The notes below the pieces were generated by a model, which worked only from the letters and a program-made list of their open reading frames with translations, ran no database searches and was not told where the DNA came from. Source: Shimia sp965227725 (GTDB taxonomy: Bacteria > Pseudomonadota > Alphaproteobacteria > Rhodobacterales > Rhodobacteraceae). From it: DNA of 64,000 nucleotides. The position numbers and the translations under genes were made by a program. Positions 12,434-20,614 of this stretch are shown here, piece by piece. Position 1 is the stretch's first letter. Each line of letters begins with the position of its first letter. The stretch covers positions 1-64,000 of the forward strand of contig NZ_CBDDGH010000003.1 of assembly GCF_965227725.1 (NCBI RefSeq). Reading direction: 5' to 3'.

Positions 12434-12782
12434 CTGGTCGCGCTTTGAGAATTTCCAGATGAACGAAAATAGCGAGCGTTCTATGACCTCAACTCCCGGT
12501 CTTAGGCAACGGGCCGAAACCCGGACTTTCAGCAGATGCTATCAATGCATCCACCCTGTGTTCAAACGGTTTCTTAATGCATCTGCCTTTAACTTGAAGC
12601 ATCAGACAAGGCAGCGCGCACGAAACCTCAACAGGTCACGCCATGCGCCGCCAAAGGCTGAGATCCACGTTTTTGGCGGACCACTTTGGTCGGGAAATGA
12701 TATAGGCACAAAACATGGGTTTGCGGTAGCTGAATTCTGAGTCTAGTCTCAGAAAGTCAAATACATCATGGGGCTTAGGTCT

Positions 12783-13172
12783 ATGGACCAAATCACGACC
12801 ATACTTTTGCTGGTCGCTGCGTTTCAGATCAAACATCTGGTGGCGGACTTCTTTTTGCAGAACGCCAAGATGATCATGGGGCGCGAGCGTTACTGGCATA
12901 TGGGCCGGGCGCAGCACGCGGGCATTCACGCTGTTTTCTCGGTTGTGGTGCTGGCTCTGTTTGGCTCCAGCCCGATGGTGATTTTCTGGATGGTTCTGGC
13001 CGAGTTCATCGTCCATTTTCACATTGATTGGGGCAAGGCGCGATTCTCTGTGGATCGCGGGCTGACGCCTGAGCAACCGATGTATTGGTATGCCATGGGG
13101 TTTGATCAGGCGCTGCACCAGCTGACCTATCTGGTGATGACCTGGGCCTATTTCGCCTGCCTGACCGCCTGA
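12783..13172 (+). CDS. DUF3307 family membrane protein
   Basis: 129 residues. Conserved opening with LLVAAFQIKHLVADFFLQ, a WYAMGFDQALHQLTYL motif near the end, and three to four hydrophobic helices match the DUF3307 integral membrane family, whose function is unknown. The ATG at 12783 follows cttaggt at good spacing; another in-frame ATG at 12768 would add five residues. It is divergent from the pseudo-ABC gene and followed by a terminator hairpin. Confidence 0.8.
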   Translation: MDQITTILLLVAAFQIKHLVADFFLQNAKMIMGRERYWHMGRAQHAGIHAVFSVVVLALFGSSPMVIFWMVLAEFIVHFHIDWGKARFSVDRGLTPEQPMYWYAMGFDQALHQLTYLVMTWAYFACLTA

Positions 13173-13237
13173 GTTTAAGCAGCTGAGACTGCACCTAAGA
13201 CTGCCCCGTGAGTCGGAGCGCCCGTCTCGGACCACCT

Positions 13238-13257
13238 AAGCGCGACGCGCTTTTTTT
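13238..13257 (+). terminator. terminator after the DUF3307 gene
   Basis: aagcgc (13238-13243) pairs with gcgctt (13247-13252) across a three-base loop and runs straight into seven or more T. Short but typical intrinsic form. Confidence 0.6.
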
Positions 13258-13304
13258 CAGAAATTGCTGTTCGAATGCGCAGAGCGCCAAAACGCGCGTA
13301 AGGA

Positions 13305-14093
13305 TCAGGCTTTGGCGGCAAACACGTCGATGATGGCGTGCATCTGATCGGCCTCTCCCACCACAAACACCCGCGCCTTTTGTGTCGCGGCCCCGGCAAA
13401 GGGCGACAGGATGCAGCGCACCGATGCGCCCACACGGGCGGCTGAAAGGAAACGCGCGCGTACATCTGACGCGCTCAGGCCAGTTGCCGCGCGCAGACAG
13501 AGCGCTTCGGCCATGGCGCAGAACAACATGCCCGGCACAATGGCCCCGTCAAATCCGGCCACTTTGGCCATCACATCATCGGTGTGGATCGGGTTTTCGT
13601 CATGGGCCAGCGCCAGATAGCGCGACACCGCCTGCGGGCTCAAAGGGGCCAGTGATGTTGTCTCTGCATGAGGCGGGGCCATGCGTTCAGCAAAGCTTGG
13701 CGGGCGCATCTCGCGGATCTGGGGTGCGGTGAGAAACTTCACCCGGGTGTCCATCTGCGCGCCACTGTCATTGAGGCCAAAGCGAAAGCTTGCGGCGGCC
13801 TCGCTGCGCTCCTGATGCACGACAATCTTGTGACCGGCCTCAACGCGGGCGGTCTGACAGCCCAGAAAGCTCTGGCTTTCCTGCACCGCATAGGTGCCGG
13901 TGGGCGCGCGCAGGGCAGATTTCACCTCACAAAGCGCCGGATCGCCGAGAAGCAGCACCTTGCCGGTGATCGGGGCGGGCAGCGGCTGAGACGCGCCTGC
14001 GAGTTCCGCCAGAAGCGCGGCCAGCGCCGCCTCCTGCGTCGCATCCACACCGCGCTCCAGCGTCAGGGTTGTCACCGCTGTGTCCTTAGACAT
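13305..14093 (-). CDS. MaoC-like hot-dog dehydratase
   Basis: 262 residues. The C-terminal half carries the MaoC hydratase pattern ALAHDENPIHTDD with the catalytic Asp and His, followed by GFDGAIVPGML. The N-terminal ~130 residues match nothing I recognise. The likely reaction is dehydration or hydration of a 3-hydroxyacyl/enoyl thioester. The start at 14093 overlaps the last 8 bases of the ketoacyl-synthase gene (the ATG lies within GATGTCTAA), indicating translational coupling. With the KAS and ACP upstream it forms a three-gene operon, so the substrate is probably ACP-bound. Confidence 0.72.
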   Translation of the reverse strand: MSKDTAVTTLTLERGVDATQEAALAALLAELAGASQPLPAPITGKVLLLGDPALCEVKSALRAPTGTYAVQESQSFLGCQTARVEAGHKIVVHQERSEAAASFRFGLNDSGAQMDTRVKFLTAPQIREMRPPSFAERMAPPHAETTSLAPLSPQAVSRYLALAHDENPIHTDDVMAKVAGFDGAIVPGMLFCAMAEALCLRAATGLSASDVRARFLSAARVGASVRCILSPFAGAATQKARVFVVGEADQMHAIIDVFAAKA

Positions 14094-15318
14094 CGGCGGC
14101 AAAGGCCTCGGCAATCAGCGTTGCGTTGATACCGCCAAAGGCCAGCGAGTTGGACATGACCGCCTTCAGCGGTGTCGCCTTAGCCGCGTTGGGCACAGGC
14201 TCCAGCCCGATTTTGGGATCGACCTCGGTGAAATTCAGCGTCGGCGGGGCCGATTGGCGCAAAAGCGCGCCGATGGCGACGATCAGCTCCAGCGCACCGG
14301 CCGCGCCAAGCGCGTGGCCATGCACCGGTTTGGTCGAGGAGATCTCAACACCTTCAAGCGTCTCGCCAAACACCGCGCGCAGGGCGGAGACCTCGTTCAC
14401 GTCATTGGCCACCGTGCCGGTGCCATGGGCGTTGACATAGCCGATGTCGCGCGCATCCAGCCCCGCCTGTCGCAGCGCCATGCGCATGCAGGCCGAGGCG
14501 CGCTCAGGATTGGGGCGCAGCAGATCACCGGCGTCTGAGTTGGTGCCAAAACCGCTGAGTTCGCAGAGAATGGTCGCGCCGCGCGCCTCTGCCGCCTCAA
14601 GGCTTTCCAGCACCAGCACACCCGCGCCTTCGCCCAGGATCATGCCATTGCGGTCTTTGCTGAAGGGGCGGTTGAGATCTGCGGTCATCACCCGCAGAAG
14701 CTCCCAGACGCGGAAGACACCGGCCTCAAGGCAGGCCTCAGAGCCGCCCACAAGACAGCGCTCCACTTGGCCGGAGGCAATCATCTGCATGCCCATGCCA
14801 ATCGACTGGCTGGCCGAAGAACAGGCGGTGGCCAGACAGAGCGCCGGGCCGGTGGCGCCAAACTCCATGGAGACCCAGCTGGCGGCGGCGTTGTTCATGA
14901 TCTTGGGCACGGCCATGGGATCAAGCCGCATGGAGCCTTCTGCGCCAAACTTCAGATAGTTGCGGTCCAAGGTTTGCGCACCGCCAAAGCCTGAGCCGAT
15001 GGAAACACCGCAATTCTCCCCGAAATGCGCCTCGGTGAGGCCGGCCTGCGCCACCGCCTCTCGCGCGGCGGCCAGCGCATATTCGGCGACAGGCTCGCGC
15101 ATGCGGTGGGGCTTTTCGCCGAGGATCTCCACCAGATCACTGTCGGCAATCTTGCCCGCCGTTTTGACGCGCTGAATGTCGAGCGCCTCAAAGCTGACCG
15201 GTTTGACACCGGAGGTGCCGGATTGGGTGGCCTCAATCAGTGCATCTGCACCGATGCCACATGCGGAAACGGCGCCGAGGCCGGTGACGACAACTCGGGT
15301 AGAAGCAGGTCGCGCCAT
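14086..15318 (-). CDS. beta-ketoacyl-ACP synthase (FabF-type)
   Basis: 410 residues, normal length for KAS II. The complete triad is visible: nucleophile C166 in ATACSSASQSIG, H298 in VNAHGTGT and H335 in KPVHGHALGAAG, with K330 also conserved. It condenses an acyl primer with malonyl-ACP. It lies 7 bases after the ACP gene and overlaps the MaoC-like gene, forming a compact operon without malonyltransferase, ketoreductase or enoyl reductase. This is therefore not the housekeeping fab cluster; it may make a special acyl chain while borrowing the other activities. Confidence 0.88.
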   Translation of the reverse strand: MARPASTRVVVTGLGAVSACGIGADALIEATQSGTSGVKPVSFEALDIQRVKTAGKIADSDLVEILGEKPHRMREPVAEYALAAAREAVAQAGLTEAHFGENCGVSIGSGFGGAQTLDRNYLKFGAEGSMRLDPMAVPKIMNNAAASWVSMEFGATGPALCLATACSSASQSIGMGMQMIASGQVERCLVGGSEACLEAGVFRVWELLRVMTADLNRPFSKDRNGMILGEGAGVLVLESLEAAEARGATILCELSGFGTNSDAGDLLRPNPERASACMRMALRQAGLDARDIGYVNAHGTGTVANDVNEVSALRAVFGETLEGVEISSTKPVHGHALGAAGALELIVAIGALLRQSAPPTLNFTEVDPKIGLEPVPNAAKATPLKAVMSNSLAFGGINATLIAEAFAADV

Positions 15319-15325
15319 GGGTGGC

Positions 15326-15595
15326 TCACGCCTCCTCAGCTTGGTGCGCTTCGATTTTGGAGATCGCCAGATCCAGCAGGTCCTGCACGGTCACAACATC
15401 GGTGAGCTCGTTGTCGACCGAGACATAAGCGCCGTATTTCTCTTCGATCGCCATGAGTATCATCACAAAATCCGCAGACTGGATGTCCAGCTCTTCCAGC
15501 GGGCGCTCCGGTGTGATTTCGGAGGCATCCACCATGCCCTCTTCAGCCACCATCTCCAGTAGTTCCCGCGTCAGCGTCTCGCGATCGGTGCTCAT
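15326..15595 (-). CDS. acyl carrier protein
   Basis: 89 residues, acidic. Phosphopantetheine attachment is predicted at S40 in LEELDIQSADFVMI; canonical ACP has DSLD, so this is a divergent carrier. The start follows GGAAGGACG. It is first in the ACP-KAS-MaoC operon and likely serves those two enzymes specifically. Confidence 0.88.
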   Translation of the reverse strand: MSTDRETLTRELLEMVAEEGMVDASEITPERPLEELDIQSADFVMILMAIEEKYGAYVSVDNELTDVVTVQDLLDLAISKIEAHQAEEA

Positions 15596-16798
15596 CGGCG
15601 TCCTTCCAGTCGTAAAGTCTTTTGGTCAATTCCCCCCGCAAACCGCAGGGCCTTGAGCGAGACTTTAGGTGGCCTGACGCAAAACATCCAGCCGAAGATC
15701 GCCGCATAAGGGCGCAAATCCGCTGTCTGTATCGCGAAGGTCTCAGGTGCCTATGGGAGAGGCATTGCGGAGAGAATATGCCGCCGCGCTTTGGTGGGGC
15801 GGCAAAGCAAAGAGCAGCGCAGAAAAAGGCGCCAGACACAGGAGGGAAATGGACACAACGCCCCGCCCCTCGCGTCTCTGACGCCTTCCTTGAACGCGCG
15901 CTGATGAGACCACAGGCCGCCCGAAAAAGAGCATCCCAGATCCCAGCACCGCCATTCGGTGCGCGCCAATCAAGCCATGGCCCCAGAAGGGGTTCGCCGA
16001 AACGGCTCAAGACACTGAGCCCCATGGCACATGATCGGTGCTGCGGGATACGGATATCGCCAAGCGGGCCGAGGCCCAAAGCAGAGGTCCGCTCCCCCCT
16101 ACCAACAGAGGCCGTGCTTTTCTGGTGAAAAGCACCCCACTGCCAGCCTACGCTCAGGCGTTTGCCGCCGTCCTGCCTGTGTCCCTCGTCACAATGCTCC
16201 CCCCTGTGAACCCCGTGGGGTTATGAGAGGAGACGCGCGCAAAGAGTCTCAGCCAGTTTGGCAGGCGATCCGGGCCGAGTGGTGGCAGTTGAAACGCCGA
16301 TGTCTCGGCCCCTTCCCCTACCGGGTCCCGGAAGACCTCAGCGTCCCGCGCCGGGTCTTTGCGACCCCTTGCGTTGAGGAGGATGCTGCGCGCTGAGGGG
16401 GCCGTTTGGCAAGGAAAAACGGGTGTTTGAGAGGCGCGCGCTGGGGGTAAGGCGCGGGGCAAGCCTGTGGGTTTCCTGTGGATAGATTGGGGATGGATTG
16501 GGAAAGGTGAGCGATGCGGGGGTTTTGGGGGAGGATGGAATTATTTCTACGTGCCGTAGGGGCTGAATTGGGGTGTGGATGGCTGGGAGCGTTGCGGATA
16601 TCGCGATGGCTGGGGGCGCGGCTGTTGCGGAGCACAACGGAGGGGAGCGCCTGACCCTGGGTGGGTGCTGAAAGCGCCCTCCCGTGGGGAGGGTCGGGCG
16701 CTGCCCGTTCCGGGCGCGACCATTGATAGCTACCATTGCCCAAAGTTTTACCTATAGTTGTGTTGTGGTTATCTAAAATTGTTCAAAAAGAGACTGTT
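15596..16798. other. 1.2-kb stretch without a supported gene
   Basis: Open frames here are short, overlap on both strands, and show no recognisable family or good start. The ACP-operon promoter must lie near its right-hand... start side at about 15600-15750. A perfect 14-base palindrome (aaccccgtggggtt) is at 16208-16221, and a family A repeat is at 16647-16701. From about 16720 the sequence turns A/T-richer toward tcmP. It may hold the remains of a decayed gene or a small RNA that I cannot identify. Confidence 0.4.
16647..16701. repeat. dispersed intergenic repeat, family A, copy 1
   Basis: Contains gaccctgggtgggtgc, then gcgccctcccgtggggag and ggtcgggcgc. The near-identical copy at 29473-29528 shares almost all of this. 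The parts pair with one another (gcgcctgaccc with gggtcgggcgc; ccctccc with ggggagg), so the element folds as nested hairpins. Confidence 0.7.
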
Positions 16799-17710
16799 AT
16801 GACCAAGAAGCACACATTTGGCGGAGAAACATGGACACAGCAAAAGTTGCGTTGCGTCGAGGATTATTCAAAAGCCTGGAGCAAAATTATGCTCAGCAAC
16901 AAAAACAAATTTGGTTGGAGAACAAGGTACATTGATGCGTTTTCCGGCACAGGTACGTATCAGCCATCTGCCACGAAACAACTAGAAAATCTTTCATTGT
17001 TTGGTGAATTAGAAGGCAACAACGACCCGGATGTTAACCTGAAAGATGGTTCCGCAAAAATCGCAATGAACGTTGATCCGCCCTTTGATAGGATCGACTT
17101 AATTGAACTTGATGGCAGTCATGCTGCCAAGCTTCGCGAATTGGCACGAAACCAAATAGGCGAGCGAGTTTTTGTCCACGAGATGGACGCTAACGAGGGA
17201 CTTACCCAAATTGCCAGAACGCTATCAAAGAATGAACGAGCCTTGGCTTTTATTGACCCTTACGGCTGTCAAGTTTCATGGAGTACACTGGAAAGGATTG
17301 CGTCCACTGGCGTTACGGATGTTTGGTATCTTTTTCCGACCATGGGTATCAACCGACAGCTTGATGCCAACATAGACGATATTCCGCCATACAAAGAACA
17401 GACACTAACCCGCGTATTGGGTACCGACGAATGGAAAACGGCTTTTTATGGAAACGATGAGCCAGTAACCGATCTTTTCGGAGATCCACTGCCACGGCCT
17501 CGAAATGCAGGGCCTACCGCAGTAGAAAATTTCTTTATCAAAAGACTCAAAACCATTTTTCCAGCAGTGCACGATGAGTGTTTGCAATTAAGGAACAGTC
17601 GAAACGGCCATTTGTTCTCACTTTGTTTTGCTGTATCAAGCAAGAGCCAAAGAGCACAGGAACTGGCTCTAAAAATCGCCAAGCAGAACATAAAACGATG
17701 GGGAAAATGA
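16799..17710 (+). CDS. tcmP: three-Cys-motif partner protein TcmP
   Basis: 303 residues. It matches the TcmP family: an opening with FGGETWTQQKL, then YIDAFSGTG (residues 44-52), LIELDGSH, and LAFIDPYG. These resemble methyltransferase motifs I, II and IV of a Rossmann fold, although no activity is established for the family. The ATG at 16799 follows aaaaagaga; an upstream in-frame start lacks such a site. One base separates its stop from the DUF5131 gene, the partner that gives the family its name. The pair is clearly A/T-richer than lepA and the fab-like cluster on either side, which points to horizontal transfer. A role in nucleic acid modification or phage defence is speculation. Confidence 0.85.
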   Translation: MTKKHTFGGETWTQQKLRCVEDYSKAWSKIMLSNKNKFGWRTRYIDAFSGTGTYQPSATKQLENLSLFGELEGNNDPDVNLKDGSAKIAMNVDPPFDRIDLIELDGSHAAKLRELARNQIGERVFVHEMDANEGLTQIARTLSKNERALAFIDPYGCQVSWSTLERIASTGVTDVWYLFPTMGINRQLDANIDDIPPYKEQTLTRVLGTDEWKTAFYGNDEPVTDLFGDPLPRPRNAGPTAVENFFIKRLKTIFPAVHDECLQLRNSRNGHLFSLCFAVSSKSQRAQELALKIAKQNIKRWGK

Positions 17711-17711
17711 A

Positions 17712-18470
17712 ATGAGCACGACCATCGAGTGGACACAAGAAACTTGGAACCCAACGGCTGGATGTACAATCATCACAGACGGTTGTCGCAACTGCTACGC
17801 CATGCGGATGGCTGCCCGATTAGAGGCAATGGGAGTTGAAAAGTACAAAGGGCTGACACGAAAGTCAGGAGGGCGAGCAAAGTGGACCGGAGAAATTCGA
17901 GTGGACGAAGCCTCTCTTGAAATCCCCTATAGATGGAAAAAGCCCAGAACAGTTTTTGTAAACTCTATGTCTGATTTGTTCCACGAGGGACTCAGCGAAA
18001 CAGATATTTCTAGAGTTTGGAAAGTGATGGCTGACACCCCTCAACATACCTTTCAGATTTTGACCAAAAGAGCGCAGAGGCTCGAAGAACTCAGCAAAAA
18101 GCTACCGATGCTTCCAAATGTTTGGCTTGGCGTAAGTGTTGAAAAGCGCTCAGAATTGCCCAGAGTGGATCACTTACGAAAAGCCTCCGGAGCGATCAGG
18201 TTTATTTCGTTCGAACCTCTGCTCGAAGGACTGGGCCTTCCAGACCTCCGGGGAATTGACTGGTGTATTGTCGGCGGCGAAAGTGGCCCGAATGCACGAC
18301 AGATGAAAGAAGCATGGGTCGAGAGCCTATACCTGGCCGCACGCAACGCTGGAGCGGCATTTCACTTCAAGCAATGGGGTGGGCCTCAAAAGAAAAAGAC
18401 CGGTCGCACACTTCACGGACGAACCTACGATGAATTTCCAACGTCAGCTTCTGCACACGTAAGAATGTAG
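17712..18470 (+). CDS. DUF5131 (phage Gp37/Gp68-like) three-cysteine protein
   Basis: 252 residues. Near the N-terminus lies NPTAGCTIITDGCRNCYA, with C18, C25 and C28 (C-x6-C-x2-C) followed by YA, the signature of the Gp37Gp68/DUF5131 family and a plausible iron-sulfur or zinc site. VFVNSMSDLFHE, FQILTKRAQR, NVWLGVSVE and WCIVGGESGPNAR are further family blocks. The fold is thought to resemble radical-SAM barrels, although the cysteine spacing is not the classic C-x3-C-x2-C. It is co-transcribed with tcmP one base upstream. Found in phages and genomic islands; function unknown. Confidence 0.85.
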   Translation: MSTTIEWTQETWNPTAGCTIITDGCRNCYAMRMAARLEAMGVEKYKGLTRKSGGRAKWTGEIRVDEASLEIPYRWKKPRTVFVNSMSDLFHEGLSETDISRVWKVMADTPQHTFQILTKRAQRLEELSKKLPMLPNVWLGVSVEKRSELPRVDHLRKASGAIRFISFEPLLEGLGLPDLRGIDWCIVGGESGPNARQMKEAWVESLYLAARNAGAAFHFKQWGGPQKKKTGRTLHGRTYDEFPTSASAHVRM

Positions 18471-18537
18471 GAGCCGCCCTCGGGGTCGGGCGCGATGCTT
18501 GGGGGAGATGGCTATGCGGCTCAGGTTGGGAAGTAGA

Positions 18538-18562
18538 AAGGCCGCTCGATTGGAGCGGCCTT
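18538..18562 (+). terminator. hairpin after the TcmP-DUF5131 operon
   Basis: aaggccgctc pairs with gagcggcctt across a five-base loop. The T-run is poor (ttggtgttctt), so it may be a weak terminator. Further GC-rich inverted repeats follow up to lepA. Confidence 0.5.
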
Positions 18563-18725
18563 GGTGTTCTTGGTTGGCATTGCGTGCCTTAAATTCCGGG
18601 GTGCGCCTGCGAAGGCTGCGCCGTTCACTTTCGCGCACTGCTCGAAAATGGCCGACGGGCTCCGCCCTTTCGCGCCTCAAACGCTCCACTGGAGCGTTTG
18701 CCGGAGCAGAGCTCCGGACCGGCGC

Positions 18726-20528
18726 TCAATCATCCATCTTGAGCGCTGAGATGAAGGCTTCCTGAGGAATATCCACCTTGCCGAACTGACGCATCTTTTT
18801 CTTACCGGCTTTCTGCTTGTCCAGAAGCTTGCGCTTCCGGGTGGCGTCGCCGCCGTAACATTTCGCCGTCACGTCTTTGCGCAGCGCGCTCAATGTCTCA
18901 CGGGCGATGACTTTGCCGCCGATGGCCGCTTGGATCGGGATCTTGAACATGTGGCGCGGGATCAGGGTTTTGAGCTTTTCACACATCGCCCGGCCGCGCA
19001 TTTCGGCACGGTCGCGGTGCACCATCATGGAGAGCGCGTCCACCGGCTCGTCGTTCACCAGCACGGACATCTTCACAAGGTTGTCTTCGCGGTAGTCCTC
19101 CATCTGGTAGTCAAAAGACGCATAGCCTTTGGTCACCGATTTCAGACGGTCATAGAAGTCAAACACCACCTCGTTGAGCGGCAGGTCATAGACGCACATG
19201 GCGCGCGAGCCGGCGTAGGTGAGATCGAGCTGGATGCCGCGGCGGTCCTGGCAGAGCTTGAGCACGTCGCCAAGGTATTCATCAGGCACAAGGATGGTGG
19301 CCTTGATGCGCGGCTCCTCAAGGTGGTCGACCTTGGACATGTCGGGCATGTCGGCGGGGTTGTGCAGCTCGATCTTCTCGCCGTCTTTCATATAGACGTG
19401 ATAGATCACGGACGGCGCGGTGGTGATGAGCTCGATGTTATACTCGCGCTCGATCCGGTCGCGGATCACTTCGAGGTGCAAGAGGCCGAGGAAGCCGCAG
19501 CGGAAGCCGAAGCCCAGCGCGGCGGAGGTTTCCATTTCAAAGGAGAAAGATGCGTCGTTGAGCGCCAGCTTGTCGATGGCGTCGCGCAGGTCTTCGAACT
19601 CAGCGGAGTCCACCGGGAAGAGACCACAGAACACCACCGGCTGCGCAGGTTTAAAGCCCGGCAGGGCCTGCTCGGTGCCGTGGCGGTCATTGGTGATGGT
19701 GTCGCCCACGCGGGTGTCGCGCACCTGTTTGATCGAGGCAGTCAGGAAGCCGATCTCGCCGGGGCCAAGGCTGTCCACCATCTGCATCTCCGGGCGGAAG
19801 ACGCCGACGCGGTCCACCGAATGCAGGGTGCCGTTGGACATGAATTTGACGCGCTGGCCCTTTTTCAGGGTGCCGTCCATGATGCGCACCAGAACGATCA
19901 CGCCGAGGTAGGCGTCATACCAGCTGTCCACCAGCATGGCTTTGAGCGGGGCGTCCAGATTGCCGGTTGGCGCGGGCAGGTCTTTGACGATGGCTTCGAG
20001 CGTCTCGTGGATGCCGACGCCGGTTTTGGCGGAGACCTGAATGGCGCCGGTGGCGTCGATGCCGATGACGTCTTCGATCTGTTCGGCCACACGGTCACAA
20101 TCAGAGGCTGGCAGGTCGATCTTGTTGAGCACAGGCACCAGCTCGTGATCGGCCTCAATCGCCTGGTAGACGTTGGCGAGCGTCTGCGCTTCCACGCCCT
20201 GGGTGCTGTCCACCACCAGAAGCGAGCCTTCGACCGCTTTCATGGAGCGGGAGACCTCATAGGCGAAGTCGACGTGGCCGGGGGTGTCGATGAGGTTGAG
20301 AACATAGGTCTCGCCGTCATCCGCCTTGTAGTCGATGCGCACGGTGTTGGCTTTGATGGTGATGCCGCGCTCGCGCTCGATGTCCATGCTGTCCAGCAGC
20401 TGTTCTTTCATATCGCGGTCTTCCACCGTGCCCGTCTCCTGAATGAGGCGGTCAGCAAGGGTGGATTTACCGTGGTCAATGTGGGCCACGATGGAGAAAT
20501 TGCGGATTTTGGACAGATCGGTGCTCAT
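18726..20528 (-). CDS. lepA: elongation factor 4 (LepA), translational GTPase
   Basis: 600 residues, the usual length. G1 is AHIDHGKSTLADRL, then DTPGHVDFAYEVSRS (G3) and LNKIDLPASD (G4). The LepA-specific C-terminal domain includes YASFDYQMEDYREDNLVK and MCEKLKTLIPRHMFKIPIQA. It back-translocates or remodels stalled ribosomes. The ATG at 20528 starts MSTDLSKIRNFSIVAH as in homologues; the longer open frame upstream is not conserved sequence. It is an old core gene squeezed between two A/T-richer accessory segments. Confidence 0.96.
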   Translation of the reverse strand: MSTDLSKIRNFSIVAHIDHGKSTLADRLIQETGTVEDRDMKEQLLDSMDIERERGITIKANTVRIDYKADDGETYVLNLIDTPGHVDFAYEVSRSMKAVEGSLLVVDSTQGVEAQTLANVYQAIEADHELVPVLNKIDLPASDCDRVAEQIEDVIGIDATGAIQVSAKTGVGIHETLEAIVKDLPAPTGNLDAPLKAMLVDSWYDAYLGVIVLVRIMDGTLKKGQRVKFMSNGTLHSVDRVGVFRPEMQMVDSLGPGEIGFLTASIKQVRDTRVGDTITNDRHGTEQALPGFKPAQPVVFCGLFPVDSAEFEDLRDAIDKLALNDASFSFEMETSAALGFGFRCGFLGLLHLEVIRDRIEREYNIELITTAPSVIYHVYMKDGEKIELHNPADMPDMSKVDHLEEPRIKATILVPDEYLGDVLKLCQDRRGIQLDLTYAGSRAMCVYDLPLNEVVFDFYDRLKSVTKGYASFDYQMEDYREDNLVKMSVLVNDEPVDALSMMVHRDRAEMRGRAMCEKLKTLIPRHMFKIPIQAAIGGKVIARETLSALRKDVTAKCYGGDATRKRKLLDKQKAGKKKMRQFGKVDIPQEAFISALKMDD

Positions 20529-20614
20529 GATGCGGGATATGATGCGGAATCTTGTGTTGGTCAAGCAGCGCTGTAGGGTGCGGGGCGGGATATTTACGTG
20601 AAAGAGGTGTTTGC

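Noticed and set aside
16154..16757. Overlapping short frames on both strands before tcmP
   Set aside because: Low-complexity, Pro/Arg-rich translations in several frames at once, no ribosome site and no family.
18930..20576. 548-codon plus-strand frame
   Set aside because: It is the antisense of lepA, which is strongly supported; GC-rich coding strands commonly leave such frames open.
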